14,775 bases of DNA from Paracoccaceae bacterium. Lineage in GTDB: Bacteria; Pseudomonadota; Alphaproteobacteria; Rhodobacterales; Rhodobacteraceae. Every line of letters starts with the position of its first letter. The first letter of the stretch is position 1. The stretch covers positions 1-14,775 of the forward strand of contig JALQUQ010000023.1 in assembly GCA_023263735.1 (NCBI GenBank), written 5' to 3'. This document shows positions 1 through 6,189 of the stretch, in pieces. The translations under genes and the position numbers were made by a program. The notes below the pieces were generated by a model. That model had not been told where the DNA came from, searched no databases, and saw nothing but the letters and a program-made list of their open reading frames with translations.

Positions 1-740
1 AAGCTGTCGTTGCCATCGCCTCCATAGACTTCGCCATTGGCGCCCGTGATCGTATCGGCCCCGTCGCCGCCGTAAACTTTTGCAAAATCGGCAGAAGCAA
101 GGATGTTGATCAGGTCGTCACCGGCATCGCCATAGACCTCGGGAAACGATGCCCCACTCGTGATGGTGTCGTTTCCGTTGCCGCCAGAGGCATAGCCGTG
201 CACATCGGTTCCGTAGTCGACCAAGACGTCGTCGCCATCGCCCCCGTAAAGATGGTCATATCCCGAAGTGAACCGCGCATCGGCAGCGGTATCCCCGCCC
301 TGAAGCGTGTCGTTCCCTGCGCCACCATAAAGCCAGTCGTCGCCGACATCGCCGTTCAGGCTGTCATTGCCGTTGTCCCCGAACAGGCTATCGCCATGGG
401 TCCCGCCCGACAGGGTGTCGTTGCCGTCGCCGCCATGCAACACGTCGACATGGCGTCCGCCATACATCAGGTCGTCATCATTTCCGCCGTGCAGGCTGTC
501 GCGCCCGTCTCCGCCTTGGATCAGATCGGCGCCGTCACCACCATCGACAAAATCATTTCCCTCACCGGCGAGGATGTGATCCCGCCCGATTGATCCTTCA
601 ATCGTGTCATCAAACCGAGAGCCGACGATCTCTTGATCCTCGGCAGGGAGTTCGGGATCATCGTCAACCTTCCCCTCGGGGAAGATTCCCATCAACAAAC
701 CAGCCACCAAAAGTGGCCCGACAATCATCAAGACCAACAT
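1..740 (-). CDS. RTX-type calcium-binding repeat protein, N-terminal part (runs off left edge)
   Basis: The frame is open from an ATG at 740 to the window edge, about 246 codons, so the C-terminus is missing. Residues 1-20 (MLVLMIVGPLLVAGLLMGIF) form one hydrophobic segment that could be a signal anchor. An acidic linker follows (KVDDDPELPAEDQE), and from about residue 45 there are tandem glycine/aspartate nonapeptides of the GGxGxDxLx type, such as GGDGADLIQ, GGDGRDSLH, GGDGNDTLS and GGAGNDTLQ. In RTX proteins these repeats form a parallel beta-roll that binds Ca2+ outside the cell. Classical RTX proteins leave by type I secretion using a C-terminal signal, which cannot be seen here. An N-terminal hydrophobic segment is unusual for that route. 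The ATG has no good Shine-Dalgarno, and a second ATG lies at 728; an in-frame stop at 808-810 limits upstream extension. The function beyond Ca2+ binding is unknown. Confidence 0.88.
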   Translation of the reverse strand, partial: MLVLMIVGPLLVAGLLMGIFPEGKVDDDPELPAEDQEIVGSRFDDTIEGSIGRDHILAGEGNDFVDGGDGADLIQGGDGRDSLHGGNDDDLMYGGRHVDVLHGGDGNDTLSGGTHGDSLFGDNGNDSLNGDVGDDWLYGGAGNDTLQGGDTAADARFTSGYDHLYGGDGDDVLVDYGTDVHGYASGGNGNDTITSGASFPEVYGDAGDDLINILASADFAKVYGGDGADTITGANGEVYGGDGNDS

Positions 741-830
741 GAATACAACCCCACGAGCCTGCGCGCTTCGCGGGTGCAACTGAGCGCCTATGTCGGCAAA
801 AAGTCAAAAGGCAAGTGCGCACCCCCCGTC

Positions 831-852
831 AAAAAGGGCTAATTTTGCCCTT
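831..852 (-). terminator. Rho-independent terminator of the amidohydrolase-DUF1244 unit
   Basis: Read on the minus strand this is AAGGGC, a 7-base AT-rich loop, then GCCCTT followed directly by three more T residues. It lies 24 bases downstream of the DUF1244 stop codon and before the RTX gene, where a terminator for the upstream unit is expected. The stem is only 6 bp, so its strength is moderate. Confidence 0.6.
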
Positions 853-875
853 CCATAGTGTCGCACCCCCCGATT

Positions 876-1190
876 TCAGGCGGTTTTTCCCACATTTTCG
901 GCAAAAGATTTCTCAAAAGCCTGTTTCTGCTCGGCGCTGGCCTCGGTCTGATTTTTGGCCACCCATTCCGCATAGGGCATGCCGTAGACGATTTCGCGCG
1001 CGGCATCCTTGGACATTTCGATCCCGCGGGCATTCGCCGCCTCTTGATACCAGCGGCTAAGGCAGTTGCGGCAGAACCCGGCCAGATTCATCATGTCGAT
1101 GTTCTGAACATCGGGCCGTTTTTCCATCAGGTGATGCACCAGCGTGCGAAAGGCCGCGGCTTCGAGTTCGATCCGGGTTTGGTCATCCAT
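876..1190 (-). CDS. DUF1244 family protein
   Basis: This is a 104-residue protein of the DUF1244 family (PF06844), a small conserved proteobacterial family of unknown function. The family signature is the central stretch NLAGFCRNCLSRWYQEAA (residues 35-52), with two cysteines at 40 and 43 (CxxC). After it come a conserved region around GMPYAEW (residues 70-76) and a charged, helical C-terminus. The CxxC could bind metal or be redox active, but that is inference. The start is the ATG at 1190, preceded by GGAGGA about 7 bases upstream; a GTG codon directly before it is a less likely alternative. The stop of the upstream amidohydrolase gene is only 16 bases away, so the two genes are almost certainly co-transcribed and perhaps functionally linked. 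There is no signal peptide, so it is probably cytoplasmic. Confidence 0.9.
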   Translation of the reverse strand: MDDQTRIELEAAAFRTLVHHLMEKRPDVQNIDMMNLAGFCRNCLSRWYQEAANARGIEMSKDAAREIVYGMPYAEWVAKNQTEASAEQKQAFEKSFAENVGKTA

Positions 1191-1206
1191 CACTGTTCCT
1201 CCGGTT

Positions 1207-1941
1207 TCAGGCATTCGGCAAAGCGGCCAGCACATCCGACAGGATCGGGGCAAGCCGCCGCGCCCAGTCGCGTTGCTGTGCTTCGGTTTCTATCAGATCG
1301 TTGCGCAACTCGATCAAGGTGTTGTGGCGCCCGAATTGCAAGGCGTGCCGATCGACCGAATCGCCGGGCAGATGGCCGGAATAGGGCTCGTTGTCGCCGA
1401 CGCACAAATCCGGCTCTTGCGACAGACGATCCAGCAGCACCTTGGACATCCGTGCATCAAGATGGCTGTACAAGACGCCAATCTGCCAAGGGCGCGGCGC
1501 CCGGCCCCGCAGGCAAGGGGTAAAGGAGTGGATCGCCAGCAAATGCCGCCCCACCGCCAATTCGGCCACAGCCGCATGATAGGGACGGTAAAGACGCTCC
1601 ATCCGAACGGCGCGCTCCGCCTCTCCCACATCCCGGTTGGCTGGAATGATCGTCCCATCATAGAGTTTCATCACCAGCGTCGGATCATCCTCACCCCGGT
1701 TCGGGTCGATCACCAGACGGCTGAAATCCGAGCAGACTGCCGGACTGTTGAGCAACTCGGCCAAAAAGGTGGTCACGCCCTTGGCCCCGAGATCATAGGC
1801 GATGTGGCGCGCCATGTCGGATTGGGCAATGCCCAACTGCCCGCCCAGCCAATCGGGCACCCGGTTGCTCGCATGGTCGCAGGTGACCAACCATGGCCCC
1901 GGTCGATCAGTCCCGAAAGTTTCGAACGCTTCGTGTCGCAT
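1207..1941 (-). CDS. N-formylglutamate amidohydrolase family protein
   Basis: This 244-residue protein belongs to the N-formylglutamate amidohydrolase family (PF05013), whose founding member HutG hydrolyses N-formylglutamate to glutamate and formate at the end of one histidine degradation pathway. Visible conserved blocks are LVTCDHASNRVP (18-29), SRLVIDPNR (74-82), HSFTP (138-142), GDNEPYSG (182-189) and IELRND (210-215). The His/Asp/Glu residues in these blocks probably hold a catalytic metal. No hut genes lie nearby, so a dedicated role in histidine breakdown is not supported; many members next to DUF1244 have no known substrate. The start is uncertain. The ATG at 1941 gives the usual N-terminus just before the first conserved block but has a weak Shine-Dalgarno (GAAAGATG). 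Longer in-frame starts reach 1980. It is the first gene of a two-gene unit with DUF1244. Confidence 0.88.
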   Translation of the reverse strand: MRHEAFETFGTDRPGPWLVTCDHASNRVPDWLGGQLGIAQSDMARHIAYDLGAKGVTTFLAELLNSPAVCSDFSRLVIDPNRGEDDPTLVMKLYDGTIIPANRDVGEAERAVRMERLYRPYHAAVAELAVGRHLLAIHSFTPCLRGRAPRPWQIGVLYSHLDARMSKVLLDRLSQEPDLCVGDNEPYSGHLPGDSVDRHALQFGRHNTLIELRNDLIETEAQQRDWARRLAPILSDVLAALPNA

Positions 1942-2018
1942 GTTTAAGCATCTTTCAACATGATCGGCCATCAGCACCATTTGATTGCCGTTTATGTGAT
2001 CCGAGGGAAAAGCGCCAG

Positions 2019-2047
2019 TTGATAGCCGCGCCCGATTGCTCTATTGC
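2019..2047 (+). promoter_or_regulatory. Candidate sigma-70 promoter of pyk
   Basis: TTGATA (2019-2024) and TATTGC (2042-2047) are separated by 17 bases, with a predicted start near 2054 and a leader of about 40 bases before pyk. The -35 is a good match, the -10 only three of six. This is the best candidate in the 152-base divergent gap between the amidohydrolase gene and pyk, but it is weak evidence. Confidence 0.3.
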
Positions 2048-2093
2048 CATTCTCGGCCCACCACGAAACCAAGAACCGAAGAAGGAAAAAGGC

Positions 2094-3539
2094 ATGAGAC
2101 GCCTTCGGAATGTCAAGATCGTGGCCACATTGGGCCCCGTCTCCAGCGATTACGAAACGATCCGCGCCTTGTTCGAGGCGGGAGCCGACGTGTTCCGCCT
2201 GAACATGAGCCACGGGACGCATGACGACATTCGTGCCCGTCACACAATCATTCGGCAGGTCGAGGCCGATACCGGACGCGCGATTGCCATTCTGGCCGAC
2301 CTTCAGGGCCCGAAACTGCGCGTTGGCGTCTTTGCCGCCGGGGCCCATGATCTGGAGGATGGCGACAAGTTCCGCCTTGACCTCAGCGATGCGCCCGGGG
2401 ACAGCAACCGCGTTCAACTGCCCCACCCCGAGATTTTTGCCGCACTGGAACCCGGCGCGTCTTTGCTGGTGAATGACGGGAAAATCCGCTTGCGCGTTGA
2501 GGCGTGCGGCCCGGATTTCGCCGATTGCGTCGTGACCGTCGGGGGCACGATTTCAAACCGCAAGGGCGTGAACGTGCCCGATGTGGTGCTGCCCTTGGCC
2601 GCTTTGTCCGACAAAGACCGCAAGGATCTGGAATTCGCCTGCGAGTTGGGCGTTGACTGGCTGGCCCTGTCTTTCGTGCAGCGCCCCGAAGACGTGATCG
2701 AGGCCCGCGATCTGGCCCGCGGTCGCGCGGCTGTTCTGTCCAAGATCGAAAAGCCCGCCGCCGTCAAAGCCTATGACGAAATCCTTGAAGTGTCTGATGG
2801 CATCATGGTGGCCCGGGGCGACCTTGGCGTGGAACTTCCGGTCTATTCGGTGCCGCCGATTCAGAAACGTCTGGTGCGCAAGGCCCGTGCCGCCGCCAAA
2901 CCGGTGATCGTTGCGACCCAGATGCTGGAATCGATGATCGAATCGCCGATGCCCACCCGGGCCGAGGTGTCGGACGTCGCCACCGCGATTTACGAAGGCG
3001 CGGATGCCGTGATGCTTTCGGCAGAATCGGCCGCTGGTAAATTCCCGATCGAGGCCGTGACCACGATGAACAACGTGGCGATCTCGGTTGAAAGCGATGC
3101 CACCTACCGTCAGGTCATCGAGGCCAGCCGTCAGGTCAAGCGGTCGAGCGTGGCCGATGGCATCGTGGCCGCCGCCCGTGAAATCGCCGAAGCGACCGAC
3201 ATCAAGGCCATTGCCGTCTTCTCGCAATCAGGGACGACGGTCAGCCTTGTGTCGCGGGAACGTCCGCGCGTTCCGATCATTGCTCTGACTCCGCTGATGG
3301 CAACCGCGCGGCGGATGTGCCTGACCTGGGGTGCGCATTGCGTGATCACCGAAGAGCAAGAGCGCTTCAAGGGCGCGGTTCTGGCCGCTGTGCGGGCTGC
3401 GCGCCAGCATGGGTTCGCCTCGGAACAGGATCAGATCGTGCTGACCGCTGGTGTTCCGTTCAATGTGATCGGTTCGACCAACATTCTGCGTGTCGCCCCC
3501 TGCGATGAGCGGTTGATCTATCGCGTCGATCCGGAATAA
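2094..3539 (+). CDS. pyk: pyruvate kinase
   Basis: This enzyme transfers phosphate from phosphoenolpyruvate to ADP, giving pyruvate and ATP in the last step of lower glycolysis; it is cytoplasmic and normally a tetramer. The 481 residues fit the usual bacterial length. Visible features are the N-terminal VKIVATLGP, the substrate-binding FRLNMSH (34-40, with R35, N37 and S39), ADLQGPK (68-74), and the active-site lysine K217 in LSKIEKP with metal ligands E219 and D243 (MVARGDLGVE). Also present are VATQMLESM (273-281) and MLSAESAAGKFP (307-318), where the more common ETA is ESA. The C-terminal allosteric domain is complete. The start at 2094 has a strong GAAGGAAAAAGG ribosome site and begins exactly at the conserved RRLRNVKIV. 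An in-frame extension to 1893 would overlap the divergent gene and is rejected. A small membrane-protein gene follows 41 bases downstream. Confidence 0.97.
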   Translation: MRRLRNVKIVATLGPVSSDYETIRALFEAGADVFRLNMSHGTHDDIRARHTIIRQVEADTGRAIAILADLQGPKLRVGVFAAGAHDLEDGDKFRLDLSDAPGDSNRVQLPHPEIFAALEPGASLLVNDGKIRLRVEACGPDFADCVVTVGGTISNRKGVNVPDVVLPLAALSDKDRKDLEFACELGVDWLALSFVQRPEDVIEARDLARGRAAVLSKIEKPAAVKAYDEILEVSDGIMVARGDLGVELPVYSVPPIQKRLVRKARAAAKPVIVATQMLESMIESPMPTRAEVSDVATAIYEGADAVMLSAESAAGKFPIEAVTTMNNVAISVESDATYRQVIEASRQVKRSSVADGIVAAAREIAEATDIKAIAVFSQSGTTVSLVSRERPRVPIIALTPLMATARRMCLTWGAHCVITEEQERFKGAVLAAVRAARQHGFASEQDQIVLTAGVPFNVIGSTNILRVAPCDERLIYRVDPE

Positions 3540-3580
3540 TCCTAACGGAGTATTTCCTAACGATTGAAAAGGGTCAGGGC

Positions 3581-3805
3581 ATGGACAGCGATTTGATGTT
3601 GGTCATCGGGTTGATTGTTTGTGCCCTGTCCTTGCCTTCGGTGATTGGCGCCATTTCCGAGGGGCGCGCGCCCCGAACGGCCTCGATCGCGATTCTGGTG
3701 GGCGGGCTTTTGGTGGTTCTGGCGCTGAGCCGCCACCCCGGCGGATACGCCATCGACGAGATTCCGCAGGTGTTTTTCCGGGTGATCGGACGCCTGCTGC
3801 ACTGA
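3581..3805 (+). CDS. small two-helix membrane protein of unknown function downstream of pyk
   Basis: The 74 residues contain two hydrophobic segments, about 6-24 (MLVIGLIVCALSLPSVIGA) and 35-50 (SIAILVGGLLVVLALS). They are joined by a short charged loop (SEGRAPR), and the tail HPGGYAIDEIPQVFFRVIGRLL may be amphipathic. This predicts a small inner-membrane hairpin. AAAAGGG lies about 8 bases before the ATG. It starts 41 bases after the pyk stop with no terminator seen between, so it is probably read from the pyk transcript. I recognise it as the type of small protein often seen after pyk in Rhodobacteraceae, but no function is known to me, and a role in glycolysis would be guesswork. Confidence 0.75.
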   Translation: MDSDLMLVIGLIVCALSLPSVIGAISEGRAPRTASIAILVGGLLVVLALSRHPGGYAIDEIPQVFFRVIGRLLH

Positions 3806-3850
3806 TCCGTTGCAATTGGCGAACCCACCCCCTTTCGCGCCCTTTTACCC

Positions 3851-3879
3851 TTGCGCCTGTGCCGAATGGTGCCTATAGG
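3851..3879 (+). promoter_or_regulatory. Candidate promoter of the rpmI-rplT operon
   Basis: TTGCGC (3851-3856) and TATAGG (3874-3879) are spaced by 17 bases, predicting a start near 3886 and a leader of about 68 bases. This sits in the 148-base gap upstream of rpmI. A short GGGC/GCCC stem (3879-3882 with 3894-3897) overlaps the predicted start. No infC gene precedes rpmI, so the operon needs its own promoter. Confidence 0.45.
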
Positions 3880-3953
3880 GGCAATCTCTGAAAGCCCGTA
3901 CGACCGGCCAAGTTGGCATGCCGAGTCGCACGTTGTTACGATTGGAGATCGAA

Positions 3954-4154
3954 ATGCCGAAGATGAAGACCAAATCCGCTGCGAAAAAGCGGTTCTCCTT
4001 CACGGCCAATGGCCACGTGAAGGCCGGTGTGGCGGGCAAGCGCCACGGGATGATCAAGCGCACGACCAAGTTTATTCGTGACGCGTCGGGCACCATGGTC
4101 CTGTGCGACTCCGACGAAAAGATCGTCAAGAAGTACATGCCCTACAACCGGTAA
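3954..4154 (+). CDS. rpmI: 50S ribosomal protein L35
   Basis: This 66-residue, very basic protein begins [14 protein letters not shown], the family signature, and contains [14 protein letters not shown] and the conserved C-terminal KKYMPYNR. L35 is a component of the large ribosomal subunit. The ATG at 3954 follows GGAG at a spacing of 6 bases, and the usual family N-terminus begins exactly there. The rplT start lies 12 bases after its stop, so the two are one operon, as in most bacteria. Unlike in E. coli, infC is not directly upstream. Confidence 0.98.
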   Translation: MPKMKTKSAAKKRFSFTANGHVKAGVAGKRHGMIKRTTKFIRDASGTMVLCDSDEKIVKKYMPYNR

Positions 4155-4166
4155 GGAGAACTAAAG

Positions 4167-4529
4167 ATGTCCCGCGTTAAATCCGGTAAGGTGACCCACG
4201 CCCGTCACCGCAAGGTGATCAAGCAGGCCGCTGGCTACTACAGCGCCCGTTCGCGTAACTTCCGCACCGCTACTCAGGCCGTCGACAAGGCCAACCAGTA
4301 CGCGACCCGCGACCGCAAGGCCCGTAAGCGCAGCTTCCGTGCCCTGTGGATTCAGCGTATCAACGCTGCTGTCCGTCTGTTCGACGCCGAACTGACCTAT
4401 TCGCGTTTCATCAATGGCCTGCTGAAAGCTGGCATTGAAGTGGACCGTAAAGTTCTGGCCGATCTGGCTGTGCACGAGCCCGAGGCGTTCAACGCCATCG
4501 CCGCTCAGGCAAAGGCCGCTCTGGCCTGA
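4167..4529 (+). CDS. rplT: 50S ribosomal protein L20
   Basis: This 120-residue basic protein begins [25 protein letters not shown] and contains [22 protein letters not shown] and [17 protein letters not shown], the diagnostic L20 blocks. L20 binds 23S rRNA early in 50S assembly. In several bacteria it represses its own operon through an mRNA structure; I saw no clear counterpart here. AAGGAG precedes the ATG at a good spacing, inside the 12-base gap after rpmI. A strong terminator begins 21 bases after the stop, so pheS, which often belongs to the same operon in other bacteria, is transcribed separately or by read-through. Confidence 0.98.
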   Translation: MSRVKSGKVTHARHRKVIKQAAGYYSARSRNFRTATQAVDKANQYATRDRKARKRSFRALWIQRINAAVRLFDAELTYSRFINGLLKAGIEVDRKVLADLAVHEPEAFNAIAAQAKAALA

Positions 4530-4550
4530 TCCCAGTGGATCAAAGTTACG

Positions 4551-4580
4551 AAAGGCCCTGCTGCAAAGCGGGGCCTTTTT
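4551..4580 (+). terminator. Rho-independent terminator after rplT
   Basis: An 11-bp stem pairs AAAGGCCCTGC (4551-4561) with GCGGGGCCTTT (4568-4578) with one G-T wobble. It has a 6-base loop and ends in a run of five T residues (4576-4580). This is a textbook intrinsic terminator placed 21 bases after the rplT stop. Confidence 0.9.
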
Positions 4581-4663
4581 CATTCCGGGCAGGGGCAAAC
4601 GGCACCGATCCCCCGGATTTCGCCCAAACAGCCGCCTTTGCCAGTTGCATCCCGCCCTTGCAT

Positions 4664-4698
4664 CCTAGCGGCCTTCCCGCTAACCCCGTCACGCTAGG
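4664..4698 (+). repeat. Inverted repeat in the pheS leader
   Basis: CCTAGCG (4664-4670) is perfectly complementary to CGCTAGG (4692-4698) across 21 bases, ending a few bases before the pheS ribosome site (GGAGG, 4703-4707). Both arms contain CTAG, a rare tetranucleotide in many proteobacteria. Just upstream, TTGCATCC occurs twice (4645-4652 and 4658-4665). The dyad could be an operator or a leader hairpin; chance is possible for a 7-bp arm. Confidence 0.35.
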
Positions 4699-4713
4699 CG
4701 CCGGAGGCTTATG

Positions 4714-5793
4714 ATGGATCTGACCGAACTTCGTGGCAAATATATCGAGGCAGTCGCCAAGGCTGCCGATGAATCGTCGCTGGAAGAGGTGCGCCTTGCC
4801 GCCCTTGGCAAAAAGGGCGAGATCAGCCTGTTGATGGCGACCTTGGGCAAAATGTCGCCCGAAGAGCGCAAATCGCAGGGCGCGGCGCTGAACGTCCTCA
4901 AGACGGAAATCGACGCGGCACTGCGCGCCAAAAAGCAGGGTCTGGCCGATGCCGCGCTGAACGAGCGTCTGAAATCAGAATGGCTTGACGTTACGCTGAC
5001 CAGCCGCCCGCGTCCGATGGGCACCATTCACCCGGTCAGCCAGGTGATGGATGAGTTGACGGCCATTTTCGCCGATATGGGATTTTCGGTGGCCGAAGGG
5101 CCGCAGGTGGAATCCGATTGGTACAACTTTGACGCCCTGAACATTCCCCCCGAACATCCGGCGCGCCAAGAGCATGATACGTTCTTCATGCATCGGGCCG
5201 AGGGCGACGACCGTCCGCCGCATGTTCTGCGCACCCATACCTCGCCCGTTCAGATCCGGGCGATGACCGAAAAGGGCGCGCCGATTCGCGTGATCGCGCC
5301 CGGCCGCGTCTATCGGATGGACATGGACCAGACCCACACCCCGATGTTCCATCAGGTCGAAGGTCTGTGCATCGACCGCGACATCAGCATGGCCAACCTG
5401 AAATGGGTGCTGGAAGAATTCTGCCGCGCGTTCTTTGAGGTGGACAAGGTGGAACTGCGGTTCCGCGCCAGCCACTTCCCCTTTACCGAACCTTCGGCCG
5501 AGGTCGATATCCGCTATTCCAACGTGGGTGGCCAATTGCGGATTGGCGAGGGCGACAAGTGGATGGAAATTCTGGGTTCGGGCATGGTGCATCCAAAGGT
5601 GTTGCAGGCCGCTGGGGTGGACCCGAACGAATGGCAGGGCTTTGCCTTTGGGGTCGGGATCGACCGCATCACCATGCTGAAATACGGCATTCCGGATCTG
5701 CGGTCGTTCTTTGAGGGGGATCTGCGCTGGCTTCGCCATTATGGCTTCTCGGCCTTGAACATGCCCGATCTTCCGGGCGGGCTGAGCCGCTAA
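4714..5793 (+). CDS. pheS: phenylalanyl-tRNA synthetase alpha subunit
   Basis: PheS is the catalytic subunit of the alpha2beta2 enzyme that charges tRNA-Phe. The 359 residues carry an N-terminal coiled-coil tRNA-binding domain (about 1-90) and the class II synthetase core. In the core, [18 protein letters not shown] leads into motif 1 and [12 protein letters not shown] follows. [22 protein letters not shown] is the motif 2 region, and the C-terminus has [22 protein letters not shown] (motif 3). Two adjacent ATGs lie at 4711 and 4714. GGAGG at 4703-4707 is 3 bases from the first and 6 from the second, and the family usually starts MDxL, so 4714 is preferred. A terminator follows immediately, and pheT begins about 400 bases later, so the two subunits are not tightly co-transcribed. 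Confidence 0.97.
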   Translation: MDLTELRGKYIEAVAKAADESSLEEVRLAALGKKGEISLLMATLGKMSPEERKSQGAALNVLKTEIDAALRAKKQGLADAALNERLKSEWLDVTLTSRPRPMGTIHPVSQVMDELTAIFADMGFSVAEGPQVESDWYNFDALNIPPEHPARQEHDTFFMHRAEGDDRPPHVLRTHTSPVQIRAMTEKGAPIRVIAPGRVYRMDMDQTHTPMFHQVEGLCIDRDISMANLKWVLEEFCRAFFEVDKVELRFRASHFPFTEPSAEVDIRYSNVGGQLRIGEGDKWMEILGSGMVHPKVLQAAGVDPNEWQGFAFGVGIDRITMLKYGIPDLRSFFEGDLRWLRHYGFSALNMPDLPGGLSR

Positions 5794-5800
5794 GGAAAAC

Positions 5801-5834
5801 AGGCCGGACACCGCAACAGGGTGCCCGGCCTTTT
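5801..5834 (+). terminator. Rho-independent terminator after pheS
   Basis: AGGCCGG (5801-5807) pairs with CCGGCCT (5825-5831), then after one A-C mismatch CACC pairs with GGTG, leaving a 7-base loop. The stem is followed by TTTTC. It begins 7 bases after the pheS stop codon. Confidence 0.85.
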
Positions 5835-5866
5835 CATTTGAAAAACCAATCCGTTGGGCTGACCGA

Positions 5867-6013
5867 TCAATAGATCGTCGCGACGACCGCCAGTTGGCTC
5901 ATCTCCCGATAGGCCATCAGGCACATCACAATGGCAGATGCCAGGAATACGATATTTCGTATCACGCTCATCTGTTTTCGCCCTCCGGGGATATCTAAGG
6001 AAATCTGGCTCAT
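5867..6013 (-). CDS. putative small membrane protein between pheS and pheT
   Basis: This opposite-strand frame encodes 48 residues from the ATG at 6013, or 34 from an internal ATG at 5971. The protein has one clear hydrophobic segment (IRNIVFLASAIVMCLMAY), a charged turn (REMSQ) and a hydrophobic tail ending LAVVATIY. Both starts have a ribosome site: AAGGA 6 bases before the ATG at 6013, and GGAGG 10 bases before the one at 5971. The pheS terminator and the pheT leader flank it, so it fills what would otherwise be an empty gap of almost 400 bases. I do not recognise the family. The good start signals and coherent membrane profile support it being real, but its shortness means it could be chance. 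No function is proposed. Confidence 0.5.
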   Translation of the reverse strand: MSQISLDIPGGRKQMSVIRNIVFLASAIVMCLMAYREMSQLAVVATIY

Positions 6014-6189
6014 GGCGCATCCTTAGCCGCAAGCAACGTCTGAATTATGGCGATGAACCCGCCAAATTATGACAAATTCGATATCAACAGAAAGCTTGGT
6101 CTCGCCCTTTCCCTTTTCGCACCTTTGCGCTAAGGCCCTGTAGGAAACTTCGCGCCCGGCGTTGGCGCGGCTGACAACGGGGCCCAAGC

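Noticed and set aside
198..593. Long plus-strand open frames across the RTX gene
   Set aside because: They are mirror frames of the glycine/aspartate repeats, which are GC-rich and lack stops on both strands. The minus-strand translation is a clear RTX protein.
3817..3848. Possible weak terminator after the small pyk-linked gene
   Set aside because: The GGCGAA/TTCGCGCC pairing needs a two-base bulge and has a poor T-run, which is too weak to call.
5790..6032. 80-codon minus-strand frame between pheS and pheT
   Set aside because: It covers the pheS terminator, has basic low-quality composition and no good start, and competes with the better small membrane frame at 5867-6013.
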